Source: an uncultured Collinsella sp. (GTDB lineage: Bacteria; Actinomycetota; Coriobacteriia; Coriobacteriales; Coriobacteriaceae). Taken from it: a stretch of 16,499 nucleotides of DNA. A program made the position numbers and the translations under genes. The notes under the pieces are model-generated. The model searched no databases and had not been told where the DNA came from. It worked only from the letters and a program-made list of their open reading frames with translations. Within the stretch, counting starts at the first letter, position 1, and every line of letters begins with the position of its first letter. Positions 1 through 8,186 of this stretch are shown in pieces. The stretch covers positions 1-16,499 of the forward strand of contig URYU01000024.1 in the NCBI GenBank assembly GCA_900552155.1, written 5' to 3'.

Positions 1-3000
1 GACTCCGCCAGCGAGTGCGTGCAGCTCATCAGCCAGGGCGAGCGCCCCGCCGTGCGCTCCGCCAAGGTCTATATGATCTCGGGCGCTCTGGACGAGGCCG
101 CCATCGATGCCATCAAGCACTACGTGGTGAACCCCGTCGAGGCGCGCATCGCCTCGCTCGACCTGCCCGAGACGCTGTACATGGAGACTCCCGAGCCCCA
201 GCCCGTCGAGGTGCTCGACGGCTTCCGCAAGCTCGACGAGGCCGGCCTTGCCGCCTTTATCGCCGATCGCGGCCTTGCCATGGACGAGGCAGACATCGCC
301 TTCTGCCAGCAGTACTTCCGCGATGAGGACCGCGACCCCACCATCACCGAGATCCGCGTGATCGACACCTACTGGTCCGACCACTGCCGCCACACCACCT
401 TCGGCACCGTCCTGGACGACGTGACGATCGACGACGCCGTGGCGCAGCAAGCCTTCGACCGCTACATGGAGATGCGCCACGAACTCGGCCGCGACGCCAA
501 GCCCGTCTGCCTCATGGACATGGGCACCATCGGCGCCAAGTACCTTAAGAAGACCGGCGTCATGACCGATGTCGACGAGTCCGAGGAGATCAACGCCTGC
601 ACCGTCAAGGTGAAGGTCGATGTCGACGGCGAGGACCAGGACTGGCTGTTCCTGTTTAAGAACGAGACCCACAACCACCCGACCGAGATCGAGCCCTTCG
701 GCGGTGCCGCCACCTGCGTGGGCGGCGCCATCCGCGACCCGCTCTCGGGCCGCAGCTACGTGTACCAGGCCATGCGTGTCACCGGCGCCGGTGACCCCAC
801 CGTCCCGGTTTCCGAGACGCTCGAGGGCAAGCTGCCGCAGCGCAAGCTCGTGACCACTGCCGCCGCCGGCTACTCCAGCTACGGCAACCAGATCGGCCTT
901 GCCACCGGTCAGGTCAACGAACTCTATCACCCCGGTTACGTGGCCAAGCGCATGGAGGTTGGCGCCGTCGTGGGCGCTACCCCGGCAAACCACGTTCGTC
1001 GCGAGTGCCCCGCCCCCACCGACAAGATCATCCTGCTGGGCGGCCGCACCGGCCGCGATGGCATCGGTGGCGCCACCGGCTCCTCCAAGACCCAGAACAC
1101 CGAGTCCATCGAGACCTCGGGTGCCGAGGTCCAGAAGGGCAACGCCCCTGTCGAGCGCAAGCTGCAGCGTCTGTTCCGCCGCGGCGACGCCTGCCGTCTG
1201 ATCAAGCGCTGCAACGACTTTGGCGCCGGCGGCGTCTCGGTCGCCGTGGGCGAGCTTGCCGACGGCCTGTATGTCGACCTGGACACCGTGACCAAGAAGT
1301 ACGACGGCCTGGACGGCACCGAGCTCGCTATCTCTGAGTCCCAGGAGCGCATGGCCTGCGCCGTCGCCGACGGTGACGTCGAGGAGTTCATGGGCTACGC
1401 CGCCGAGGAGAACCTGGAGGCGACCGTTATCGCCGAGGTTACCGCTGAGCCGCGCATGCGCATGGCCTGGAACGGCGTCGCTATCGTCGACCTGTCCCGC
1501 GAGTTCCTCAACTCCACCGGCGCACCCAAGCACCAGGTCGCCCACGTGTGCGCCCGTAGCGTGTGGCGGCCCAGCTGGGCCGGCACCACGCTCGCCGAGC
1601 GCATGACCTCGCTCGTCACCGACCTCAACGTCGCTTCCAACAAGGGCCTTTCCGAGCGCTTCGACTCCACCATCGGCGCCGCGACCGTGCTCATGCCCTT
1701 TGGCGGCAAGACGCAGCTCACCCCCAGCTCGGCCATGGTCGCCAAGTTCCCCGTGGGCGGCGAGACCACCACGGCGAGTGCCATGGCATGGGGCTTCAAC
1801 CCCTATCTGATGGAGGCCGACCAGTTTGCGGGCGCCTACCTGTCCGTGGTCGAGTCCATCGCCAAGCTCGTGGCTGCCGGCTTTGAGCACAAGCGCGCCT
1901 ATCTCTCCTTCCAGGAGTACTTCGAGCGTCTGCGCACCGAGGCCGAGCGCTGGGGCAAGCCCACGGCAGCCGTCCTGGGCGCCCTCATGGCCCAAGTCGA
2001 CCTGGGTGCCGGCGCCATCGGCGGCAAGGACTCCATGAGCGGTTCGTTTGAGGACGAGACCGGCGAGCTCAACGTTCCGCCGACCCTGATCAGCTTCGCC
2101 GTCGCCGTGGGCAAGGCCGCCCGCGCCGTCTCGCCCGAGTTCAAGGGCCTCACGCACCGCGTCGTCCGCATCGCCCCCGCCACCTATGGCGAGGACTACC
2201 GTCCCGACGCCCAGCAGTTGCTCGCCGCGTTTGACGCCGTCGAGGCGCTCACTGCTACCGGCAACGCCCTGGCCATATCCACGCCCGGCTACGGCTGCGG
2301 CGCCGAGAGCCTCTTTAAGATGTGCGTCGGTAACCAGATCGGTATCGAGCTTGCCGAGGATGTAGACGTGGAGAGCCTCTTCACCCCGCTCTACGGCAGT
2401 TTTATCGTCGAGCTCGCCGAGGACGCCGAGCTGCCCGAGGTCGCCGACGGCGTTGTCGTCGAGCCCCTGGGCACCACCGTCGAGGGCTATGTCATCGACA
2501 CCGGCTCCGAGGTCATCGAGCTCGCCGAGCTCCAGGAGGCCTGGGAGAGCGGCATCGAGGGCGTCTTCGCCTACCGCAGCGCCGGCGAGACCCCCGAGGT
2601 CGAGACCATCGACTTCCGCGCCAAGGATATCCACGTGTACGGCGGCGCCAAGATCGCCCGCCCGCGCGTGATCATCCCCGTGTTCCCCGGCAACAACTGC
2701 GAGTACGACAGCGCCCGCGCCTTCCGTGCCGCCGGTGCCGAGGCCGACACCTTCGTGATCAACAACCTCACGCCCGAGGCCGTCGCCGAGAGCACCCACG
2801 AGCTTGCCCGCCGCATCCGTGCAAGCCAGATCGTTATGATCCCCGGCGGCTTCTCCGGCGGCGACGAGCCCGACGGCTCTGCCAAGTTCATCACGGCGTT
2901 CTTCCGCGCTCCCGAGGTCACCGAGGCAGTCCGCGACCTGCTCAAGGCCCGCGATGGCCTGATGCTGGGCATCTGCAACGGCTTCCAGGCCCTGATCAAG

Positions 3001-3468
3001 CTCGGCCTGGTGCCCTACGGCGACATCGTCGACGCCACGCCCGATGCGCCCACGTTGACGTTCAACACCATCGGTCGCCACCAGAGCCGTCTGGTGCGCA
3101 CCCGCATCTCGTCCAACTTGTCCCCGTGGCTGTCGCAGTGCAGCCTGGACGACCCCTATACCGTCGCCATCAGCCACGGCGAGGGCCGCTTTGTCGCCAA
3201 TGACGAAGTGCTCGCCCAGCTGATCGCCAACGGCCAGGTCGCCACGCAGTACGTGGGCGAGAACGGCAAACCCAGCATGGACCTTTCCGTCAACCCCAAC
3301 GGCTCCGCACTCGCCATCGAGGGCATCACGAGCCCCGACGGCCGTGTCCTGGGCAAGATGGGCCATGCCGAGCGTCGCGGCGACAACCTGTACTGCAACG
3401 TGCCCGAGCATGTCCCCGGCGACAAATTCATGCCGATCTTTGAGAGCGGCGTAGCCTACTTCGCTTAA
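1..3468 (+). CDS. purL: Phosphoribosylformylglycinamidine synthase, single-chain type (5' end missing)
   Basis: This enzyme converts FGAR to FGAM with ATP and glutamine in the fourth step of cytosolic de novo purine synthesis. The frame is open from base 1, so the true start lies upstream; the GTG at 19 is internal. Of 1155 visible residues, SDHCRHTTF lies near 126-134, the ATP-site motif NETHNHPTEIEPFGG starts at 221, and a second synthetase-half motif GGKDSMSGS lies near 674-682. A glutamine amidotransferase domain begins near 890, with nucleophile C992 in GICNGF and H1122/E1124 in GHAE completing the triad. Proteobacterial single-chain PurL is about 1295 residues, so roughly 100 or more are missing. 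The fused glutaminase means no separate PurQ is needed. It ends in TAA and is followed by an intrinsic terminator. Family assignment is very secure. Confidence 0.97.
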   Translation, partial: DSASECVQLISQGERPAVRSAKVYMISGALDEAAIDAIKHYVVNPVEARIASLDLPETLYMETPEPQPVEVLDGFRKLDEAGLAAFIADRGLAMDEADIAFCQQYFRDEDRDPTITEIRVIDTYWSDHCRHTTFGTVLDDVTIDDAVAQQAFDRYMEMRHELGRDAKPVCLMDMGTIGAKYLKKTGVMTDVDESEEINACTVKVKVDVDGEDQDWLFLFKNETHNHPTEIEPFGGAATCVGGAIRDPLSGRSYVYQAMRVTGAGDPTVPVSETLEGKLPQRKLVTTAAAGYSSYGNQIGLATGQVNELYHPGYVAKRMEVGAVVGATPANHVRRECPAPTDKIILLGGRTGRDGIGGATGSSKTQNTESIETSGAEVQKGNAPVERKLQRLFRRGDACRLIKRCNDFGAGGVSVAVGELADGLYVDLDTVTKKYDGLDGTELAISESQERMACAVADGDVEEFMGYAAEENLEATVIAEVTAEPRMRMAWNGVAIVDLSREFLNSTGAPKHQVAHVCARSVWRPSWAGTTLAERMTSLVTDLNVASNKGLSERFDSTIGAATVLMPFGGKTQLTPSSAMVAKFPVGGETTTASAMAWGFNPYLMEADQFAGAYLSVVESIAKLVAAGFEHKRAYLSFQEYFERLRTEAERWGKPTAAVLGALMAQVDLGAGAIGGKDSMSGSFEDETGELNVPPTLISFAVAVGKAARAVSPEFKGLTHRVVRIAPATYGEDYRPDAQQLLAAFDAVEALTATGNALAISTPGYGCGAESLFKMCVGNQIGIELAEDVDVESLFTPLYGSFIVELAEDAELPEVADGVVVEPLGTTVEGYVIDTGSEVIELAELQEAWESGIEGVFAYRSAGETPEVETIDFRAKDIHVYGGAKIARPRVIIPVFPGNNCEYDSARAFRAAGAEADTFVINNLTPEAVAESTHELARRIRASQIVMIPGGFSGGDEPDGSAKFITAFFRAPEVTEAVRDLLKARDGLMLGICNGFQALIKLGLVPYGDIVDATPDAPTLTFNTIGRHQSRLVRTRISSNLSPWLSQCSLDDPYTVAISHGEGRFVANDEVLAQLIANGQVATQYVGENGKPSMDLSVNPNGSALAIEGITSPDGRVLGKMGHAERRGDNLYCNVPEHVPGDKFMPIFESGVAYFA

Positions 3469-3483
3469 TACGTTCCCATCGGG

Positions 3484-3489
3484 TACAAT
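3484..3489 (+). promoter_or_regulatory. Possible -10 element (TACAAT) upstream of the EamA gene
   Basis: TACAAT matches the -10 consensus at five of six positions. It resembles the TACAAT and TACGAT elements upstream of two other plus-strand genes here (8187 and 16284). It lies before the terminator at 3507-3542, so if it is active the RNA starts near 3496 and carries that hairpin in its leader. No good -35 is visible. It may be chance. Confidence 0.3.
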
Positions 3490-3506
3490 CCCCTCGGGTA
3501 ACAACA

Positions 3507-3542
3507 CCCGCCACCGGCACGCCCGGTGGCGGGTTCTTTTTT
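3507..3542 (+). terminator. Rho-independent terminator after purL
   Basis: A perfect 11-bp GC-rich stem pairs 3507-3517 (CCCGCCACCGG) with 3523-3533 around a 5-nt loop. It is followed by TTCTTTTTT at 3534-3542. It lies 38 bp past the purL stop and 28 bp before the EamA start, so it should end purL transcripts and separate the two genes unless read through. Confidence 0.92.
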
Positions 3543-3569
3543 GCTTCGCGCGTATAGGAGAAGAACATC

Positions 3570-4550
3570 ATGGAAAGCCGCAAGCCGTATCTCGCCACCC
3601 TGCCCGGACTCATCCTGGGCTGCCTCGTTTGCTGCGCGCTCTGGGGGTCGGCTTTCCCCTGCATCAAAATCGGCTACGGCCTCTTTGGCATCCCGGCGCA
3701 CGACAGCGCCTCGCAGCTGCTCTTCGCCGGTCTGCGCTTCACCCTTGCCGGCATGCTGGTCATTGTTGGCATGAGCGTGGCCCAGCGCCGTCCGCTCGTT
3801 CCGCAAGCGCGTGATATCAAGCCCATATGTATCCTGTCGCTCTTCCAGACTATCGGGCAGTACTTCTTTTTCTACCTGGGACTCTCGCGCGCCAGTGCCA
3901 TGTCGAGTTCCATCATCGAGGCCAGCGCCAACTTCCTAGCCATCCTCTTTGCCGCTCTGGCGTTTCGCACCGAGAAGCTCAATACGGCCAAGGTGCTCGG
4001 CTGCGTACTGGGCTTTGCCGGCGTCGCGCTCGTCAACCTTTCGGGCGCGGACGGCACCTTTGGCTTTACGCTCGACGGCGAGGGTTTTATCCTGGCCTCC
4101 ACCGTCGCGGGTGCCCTTTCGACCTGCCTGATCGGCATCTTCTCGCGCGAGCACGACGGCGTCTTGCTTGCCGGGTGGCAGTTCTTGGTCGGCGGCCTGG
4201 CCCTCACCGCCATCGGCTTTTTGATGGGTGGCGCGCTCTCCCCCACGGCGATTGCCCCCGCCATCACGCTCATCATCTACATGGCGCTTATCTCCGCGGT
4301 CGCCTACTCGCTGTGGTCGCGCCTGCTTGCCGTCAACCCCGTCAGCCGCGTCTCGGTCTTTGGGTTTATGAACCCCGTCTTTGGTGTGCTGCTGAGCGCG
4401 CTACTGCTCGGCGAGGGTGCTGGCACGAGCCCCGTTACCGTCATCGTTGCCCTGCAATTGGTCTGCGGCGGCATCATCATCGTCAACAAACCCAAAAAGC
4501 CTAGCGAGCTACCCTTATTTAGCAGAGAGGATTCACATACTTTAGCTTAA
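3570..4550 (+). CDS. EamA/DMT family transporter (10-TM drug/metabolite exporter)
   Basis: This integral membrane protein of the drug/metabolite transporter superfamily probably exports a small metabolite or amino acid; the substrate cannot be read from sequence. At 326 residues it fits the usual length of about 300 and has two EamA repeats of five helices. The first repeat holds the typical CCALWGSAFPCIKIGYG stretch near residues 20-36 and an LSRASAMSSSIIEA segment. The second ends with AVAYSLWSRLLAVNPVSRVSV and a closing NPVFGVLLSALLLGE motif, both classic for the family. The tail after the last helix is short and basic (NKPKKP) and should face the cytosol. The ATG is supported by AGGAG at 3556-3560, nine bases upstream. 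It is likely monocistronic, with a terminator before it and a convergent gene after it. Confidence 0.9.
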   Translation: MESRKPYLATLPGLILGCLVCCALWGSAFPCIKIGYGLFGIPAHDSASQLLFAGLRFTLAGMLVIVGMSVAQRRPLVPQARDIKPICILSLFQTIGQYFFFYLGLSRASAMSSSIIEASANFLAILFAALAFRTEKLNTAKVLGCVLGFAGVALVNLSGADGTFGFTLDGEGFILASTVAGALSTCLIGIFSREHDGVLLAGWQFLVGGLALTAIGFLMGGALSPTAIAPAITLIIYMALISAVAYSLWSRLLAVNPVSRVSVFGFMNPVFGVLLSALLLGEGAGTSPVTVIVALQLVCGGIIIVNKPKKPSELPLFSREDSHTLA

Positions 4551-4581
4551 TGGAGTACATCAGTGAGCTGAGGGCCGCCAC

Positions 4582-4604
4582 GCACGCAAGCGTGCACCCC
4601 TTTT
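4582..4604 (+). terminator. Weak hairpin after the EamA gene, possible terminator
   Basis: GCACG at 4582-4586 pairs with CGTGC at 4591-4595 around CAAG, followed by ACCCCTTTT. The stem is only 5-6 bp and the T run is four bases, so termination would be weak. It lies in the 55-bp gap between the convergent EamA and GGDEF genes, the only place where a plus-strand terminator could sit. Confidence 0.35.
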
Positions 4605-4605
4605 C

Positions 4606-5748
4606 CTAGCGTATCTGGACGCCGGCTTTCTTTTTCTCGGCCTTGACGCGGTAGAGCTCCGCATCGGCAGCGCGAAGTAAGTCTTGCCAGGTATCAACAC
4701 TATCGCCGACCCGCGCGTAACCGATGGACATCCGCAATGCATACGGCACCTCGGCACGAGCGAGCTCGTCGTTAATCGCCGAACACAGGTCTATGATGTC
4801 CTGTTCCGCCGCAGCCTTCTGGAGCACCACGAACTCATCGCCGCCATAACGTGCGATAAAACCACCAGACGCCGAGCAGACCTCTTTGAGCGTAGCAGAT
4901 ATGACCTGGAGAGCATGGTCGCCCTCCACATGTCCATAGCGATCGTTAATCAGCTTAAAGCCGTCGGCGTCCATCATAAGCAGATACACATCATCGGCCT
5001 GATCAGCACCCGAGAACAGCGACAGCATATAGGTCTCAAAACGGTTGCGATTGTTAAGGCCAGTCAACGGGTCGGTCGAGATCAGCTGCTCCTGACAGAT
5101 GATATAGAGCAGCAACATGCTAATCATTATGCCGACACAAAGGCCAGGCACCGAGTATACGATCTGAAAGGTACCGCCCACCAGAGCGGGAACCGCAAAA
5201 AAGGCGAGGGTGCGATAAATGGCCTTCTTTTGCAGGCTTTCGACTTTTCGAGCCTGAATAAAGGCATGCAAGGACGTATATATGACGTAGCAGTAGCTAA
5301 CGATAGGCTGAATCATATAAAGCGCTCCGCGACGATATACGCCCCGCGCATCGATATAGAACATAGCGTGCGTCCAGTAGCTGGTAAATGCCAGAACGAC
5401 CACCAATGCGGTTGGCAACGTTAAAAGTACCACCCTATAGGGCGTGGTCAGGAGCCGTGAGCCCTGCATCGTCTCGGAATAGAAAAACCAAATGAGGCAC
5501 GCGATGGCGAACAGCGAAAACGAAACCGCGTTGGAAATCCAGTTGGCCGTGATGCCTACAGGAGTGCTCACGCCGTCCGAGAGCGTCCAGATCATATCGA
5601 AGAAAATGTAGGCAGCAGACGTGTAGCCCAGCATGCTAAACAAAAGCTGCTGGGTGCTCGAGAACAGGGAGCGACGGCTTCGTACGGCAAGTCCGATAAG
5701 AATAATCATGCACAGCAGGAATATCTCGATCTTGAGTGCCTTTACCAC
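4606..5748 (-). CDS. Membrane-bound diguanylate cyclase (7-TM sensor region plus GGDEF)
   Basis: It is predicted to make cyclic di-GMP from two GTP. From the chosen start, 380 residues hold about seven hydrophobic helices (near 5-22, 33-50, 68-90, 107-124, 146-164, 179-197, 203-218), then a GGDEF domain opening with DPLTGLNNRNRF near 226. Metal-binding D260 lies in MMDADGFKLINDRYGH, and the active-site loop RYGGDEF covers 300-306. The catalytic loop is intact. No RxxD inhibitory site precedes it (the preceding residues are SASGGFIA), and there is no EAL domain. The start is GTG at 5748 because AAGGGAGGG (5763-5755) sits just upstream; the longer TTG-started frame at 5766 would place that site inside the gene. 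The gene is visibly less GC-rich than purL. The sensed signal is unknown. Confidence 0.88.
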   Translation of the reverse strand: MVKALKIEIFLLCMIILIGLAVRSRRSLFSSTQQLLFSMLGYTSAAYIFFDMIWTLSDGVSTPVGITANWISNAVSFSLFAIACLIWFFYSETMQGSRLLTTPYRVVLLTLPTALVVVLAFTSYWTHAMFYIDARGVYRRGALYMIQPIVSYCYVIYTSLHAFIQARKVESLQKKAIYRTLAFFAVPALVGGTFQIVYSVPGLCVGIMISMLLLYIICQEQLISTDPLTGLNNRNRFETYMLSLFSGADQADDVYLLMMDADGFKLINDRYGHVEGDHALQVISATLKEVCSASGGFIARYGGDEFVVLQKAAAEQDIIDLCSAINDELARAEVPYALRMSIGYARVGDSVDTWQDLLRAADAELYRVKAEKKKAGVQIR

Positions 5749-5785
5749 TAGACGCCCTCCCTTCAATATCCAAGTGGCCAGAATC

Positions 5786-5804
5786 GCCCAATTCGAATCT
5801 GGGC
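5786..5804 (-). repeat. Inverted repeat in the GGDEF gene leader
   Basis: GCCCA (5786-5790) and TGGGC (5800-5804) flank the 8-bp palindrome ATTCGAAT (5791-5798) with one extra base. It lies 38-56 bp upstream of the GTG start of the diguanylate cyclase. It could be a protein-binding site or an RNA hairpin in the leader. Its function is unknown. Confidence 0.4.
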
Positions 5805-5812
5805 AACAAACA

Positions 5813-5837
5813 CCCCCTACTCCGCAGGAGTAAGGGG
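5813..5837 (-). terminator. Hairpin between kdgT and the GGDEF gene, likely terminator of kdgT
   Basis: Bases 5813-5823 (CCCCCTACTCC) pair with 5827-5837 (GGAGTAAGGGG), with one mismatch and a 3-nt loop. On the minus strand the stem is followed by TGTTTGTT, a broken T-rich tract. It lies 100 bp downstream of the kdgT stop and would separate kdgT from the cyclase gene. Confidence 0.5.
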
Positions 5838-5838
5838 A

Positions 5839-5847
5839 ATAATAGCA
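5839..5847 (-). promoter_or_regulatory. Candidate extended -10 promoter for the GGDEF gene
   Basis: On the minus strand the bases read TGCTATTAT, an extended -10 (TGn) plus TATTAT, about 90 bp upstream of the GTG start. TTGCAG lies 19 bp further upstream as a poor -35. Transcription would start near 5832, inside the neighbouring hairpin, so the promoter and the hairpin at 5813-5837 cannot both be used in the simplest way. Confidence 0.35.
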
Positions 5848-5891
5848 GAGCGACCGAACGTCACTGCAAGACAGCTCTCGTTCGGGCGCTC
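5848..5891. repeat. 13-bp imperfect inverted repeat downstream of kdgT
   Basis: Bases 5848-5860 (GAGCGACCGAACG) are complementary to 5879-5891 with one mismatch, enclosing an 18-nt loop. It lies 46 bp after the kdgT stop on the minus strand. It could protect the 3' end of the kdgT transcript or bind a protein. It has no T tract of its own, so it is not a standard terminator. Confidence 0.5.
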
Positions 5892-5936
5892 AAACGGCGC
5901 GAGTTGCACGCCGGAATCATTGATGGGTATCGATTG

Positions 5937-6959
5937 CTACTCGCCATCGATGTCGGTCGCGACAGCCTCTTCGATGGCCTCGACACCGGCAGGCGACAGG
6001 TCTTCCTTGCTCTGGCAGAACTTCTTATCGACCCAGCCGGTCAGAATCGGGGCCATGATTGCCGTGATGATGACGGCAGTGGCGATCTGCGCATACGCGG
6101 TGGGCGCAAGCTCGGCATAGCGCGGAGCGACCTCGGCGAGGGCGACCGGCGTGGTCATGGCCGTGCCGGCAATGGTGGAACATGCCACAGCCGCCTTACC
6201 ATTGCCGCCACACAGGCGCTCGAAGGCAAAGGTAATGGGACCGACGATAAAGAGCGTGATGAGGCCCAGCAGGATGCCCGAAATGCCACCGGCGATGAAG
6301 CTCGAAAGGCTCATGGACGCACCGAGCTGAAAACCAATTACAGCGATCGCGGGATTGGCGCCGGGAACCAGCAGGTTCTTGATAAACGGGAACAAGTTGC
6401 CCAGGACCATGCCGATAACAAGCGGCAGGATGGATCCGATGATGGTGCCGACGGGGATGTTGGCGAGACCCGAAACACCAAGGATGATCATCGTGACGGC
6501 GGGGCCGGCCGTAAAGAACAGGATACCGACAGCGCCCTGCTCGGACTCATCGCCGAACTCGCCCATGATGCCCGTATAGAGCGCCATGTTGCAAAACGTA
6601 ATGCCGCCGATGATGGAAACCGAGCTCAGGCCTAAAAAGTTATCGTTAAAGAAGTACGCGACGCCCAGACCCAGCGCGGCTGCCACTACAAGCTTAGGAA
6701 TCAGCACGACGATGCCGGTCTTGATGGCGCCCGGCGTGGACTTAAAGCTGATGCCGGCGCCCACGAACAGCAAGATCGCGGCAACGATGGTGTTGGAGCC
6801 GCCGCGGCAGGCAGCCGTAAAGAAGCCGCCGACCTCAAAGACCTGCGGGCAGAAGGTATTGAGCAAAAGGCCGACGATCATCGGATAGATCATGATGTCG
6901 CCCGGGATGCGCGGTACCTTGAATTTCTTTTGCTCGCTGGCGGTCGCTTCCTGTGCCAT
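5937..6959 (-). CDS. kdgT: 2-keto-3-deoxygluconate permease (KdgT family)
   Basis: A cation symporter of the KdgT family, which takes up 2-keto-3-deoxygluconate or related acidic sugars derived from pectin or glucuronate. At 340 residues it is close to the family's roughly 320-330. It opens with VPRIPGDIMIYPMIVGLLLNT at 15-35, followed by FTAACRGGSNTIVAAILLFVGAGISF-type sequence and about ten hydrophobic helices. The segment GITFCNMALYTGIMGEFGD is also family-typical. The ATG at 6959 (MAQEAT) is chosen over an upstream TTG at 6989 because a GGGGG tract sits 4-5 bases before it and the extra ten residues are not family-like. No kduD, kdgK or kdgA gene is nearby, so the exact substrate is inferred from family only. 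It lies 141 bp downstream of azlD on the same strand. Confidence 0.9.
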   Translation of the reverse strand: MAQEATASEQKKFKVPRIPGDIMIYPMIVGLLLNTFCPQVFEVGGFFTAACRGGSNTIVAAILLFVGAGISFKSTPGAIKTGIVVLIPKLVVAAALGLGVAYFFNDNFLGLSSVSIIGGITFCNMALYTGIMGEFGDESEQGAVGILFFTAGPAVTMIILGVSGLANIPVGTIIGSILPLVIGMVLGNLFPFIKNLLVPGANPAIAVIGFQLGASMSLSSFIAGGISGILLGLITLFIVGPITFAFERLCGGNGKAAVACSTIAGTAMTTPVALAEVAPRYAELAPTAYAQIATAVIITAIMAPILTGWVDKKFCQSKEDLSPAGVEAIEEAVATDIDGE

Positions 6960-7003
6960 GAAACCCCCATTTCCGCTGACGCAGAACAAAAGCCCACGTC
7001 ACG

Positions 7004-7019
7004 CTTTGCTACAGTAAAG
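7004..7019. promoter_or_regulatory. Possible operator upstream of kdgT
   Basis: CTTTGCTACAGTAAAG is an imperfect 16-bp palindrome (6 of 8 positions match) centred about 50 bp upstream of the kdgT ATG, in the azlD-kdgT spacer. Its position suits repressor control of an inducible permease. No -10/-35 pair could be fixed with confidence. Confidence 0.25.
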
Positions 7020-7100
7020 TTTGACCATGGTACCAGAAGAAGCAGACCGCCTCGGTGAGAAATTCGATTCGTTAGGCCGGGACGATAACGCGTCCTGCTC

Positions 7101-7424
7101 CTATACGAGGCTCAAAACGATATAGAACACGATGCCCGAAACGCAGCACCACAACATCGACTTTGTCTTGATTGCCACCGCCACGACGCCGGTGGCCGCA
7201 ATCCAGGGAACCAAGGCAGGCCAGAGTCCCGCGTCGAACGCGCCGGGGTTCACCAAGTCGTTGGCGACCAGCGCGGCAAAGGCAGCGGGCGGGATATAGC
7301 CCAGGGCCTCGGTAATGCGGGGCGACAGGGTCCGCCCGCGCAAGGCGAACGCCGGCGCGATGCGAAAGAACGCGATAGCAGCCCACGACGACAGCCACAG
7401 AACCAAGAACTCGTTAGCGGGCAT
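7101..7424 (-). CDS. azlD: AzlD family branched-chain amino acid transport subunit
   Basis: The small membrane partner of AzlC; in the YgaZH/AzlCD family the two form an exporter of branched-chain amino acids. It is 107 residues with about four hydrophobic helices, the usual size. It carries the family's RIAPAFALRGRTLSPRITEA loop near 21-40, followed by LGYIPPAAFAALVANDL. The start is the ATG at 7424, overlapping the azlC stop by 11 bases, with GAAGAGGTG upstream as ribosome binding site. A longer frame exists upstream but only translates azlC out of frame. The overlap shows translational coupling. Confidence 0.88.
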   Translation of the reverse strand: MPANEFLVLWLSSWAAIAFFRIAPAFALRGRTLSPRITEALGYIPPAAFAALVANDLVNPGAFDAGLWPALVPWIAATGVVAVAIKTKSMLWCCVSGIVFYIVLSLV

Positions 7425-8106
7425 CGCGGGCACCTCTTCCGTCAAATACAGCATCGCACGCCAGCGCAATGGCAATGCCGACCACGACGCTTGCCGGCAC
7501 GGCAATATTCGCGAGGCCCAAGAACTTGCATACGGCGACGGACACCGCGCCCGAAACCGCCGCGACAACGTTACCGCGCGACAGCCGCTGCGAAAAGAGC
7601 AGGCAGATAAAGAGCGAGGTGCAGACAAAGGCTGCAATGGCGGTGGGAACATCGACAACGGCGCCGACGATGGCGCCCATCGTACACGAAACGCCCCATG
7701 TTGCGATGAGGATTACGTTGAGCACAAAGGACTCGCGCGGGCCCCAATCCTCCCCTTCAACCAACTTGGCAAGCGAGATGCCATATGCCTCCTCGGTAAG
7801 TGTCGCGGCAACAGCCAGCGTCTGACGCTTCGAGGCACCCCTCAGATGCGGTGCGATCGATGCCGAGTAAAGCGCAAAGCGCGAGGAGATTGCGGCGACG
7901 CTCGCGACGATCGATGCTGCAGGCACACCCGCCAGCCACAGGTTGCAGATCATAAACTGGCCGCTGCCCGTCACAAACGTACTGCTTAGAGCAAAGACCA
8001 TCCAGGGCTCCATTCCCGTCTGCCCCATGATCATTCCGCACGGCGCGCCTATTGCAACATAGGTAAGCATCACTGGCCAGACGGTTCTAACGATTTTGAG
8101 CACCAT
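7414..8106 (-). CDS. azlC: AzlC family branched-chain amino acid transporter
   Basis: The large subunit of an AzlCD/YgaZH-type exporter of branched-chain amino acids. At 230 residues it matches the usual 230-240. The diagnostic stretch FVTGSGQFMICNLW lies near residues 44-57, followed by SSRFALYSASIAPHLR and LTEEAYGISL, which are characteristic of the family. The ATG at 8106 (MVLKIVRTVW) is preferred because AGGATGAG precedes it; the frame continues upstream to a TTG, but those 23 residues are polar and unlike the family. It is first of a two-gene unit with azlD and divergent from the HD gene across 126 bp. Confidence 0.9.
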   Translation of the reverse strand: MVLKIVRTVWPVMLTYVAIGAPCGMIMGQTGMEPWMVFALSSTFVTGSGQFMICNLWLAGVPAASIVASVAAISSRFALYSASIAPHLRGASKRQTLAVAATLTEEAYGISLAKLVEGEDWGPRESFVLNVILIATWGVSCTMGAIVGAVVDVPTAIAAFVCTSLFICLLFSQRLSRGNVVAAVSGAVSVAVCKFLGLANIAVPASVVVGIAIALACDAVFDGRGARDAR

Positions 8107-8186
8107 ACGTTTCTCATCCTGACAAGGTCTCCGAGCCGCATGTAGCGACACGGCAGAATCATCATCCGGCAGCAACCGAGTTCACC

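Noticed and set aside
5749..5766. TTG start at 5766 for the GGDEF protein
   Set aside because: The best ribosome binding site (AAGGGAGGG) would lie inside the gene; it fits the GTG at 5748 instead.
5786..5804. tRNA T-arm-like ATTCGAAT flanked by GCCCA/TGGGC
   Set aside because: No acceptor, D or anticodon arm can be folded around it on either strand, and the loop size is wrong.
5736..6635. 299-codon plus-strand ORF opposite kdgT, and 4684-5424 opposite the GGDEF gene
   Set aside because: They are shadows of the minus-strand kdgT and cyclase, which have clear family motifs; the translations are low-complexity and have no ribosome binding site.
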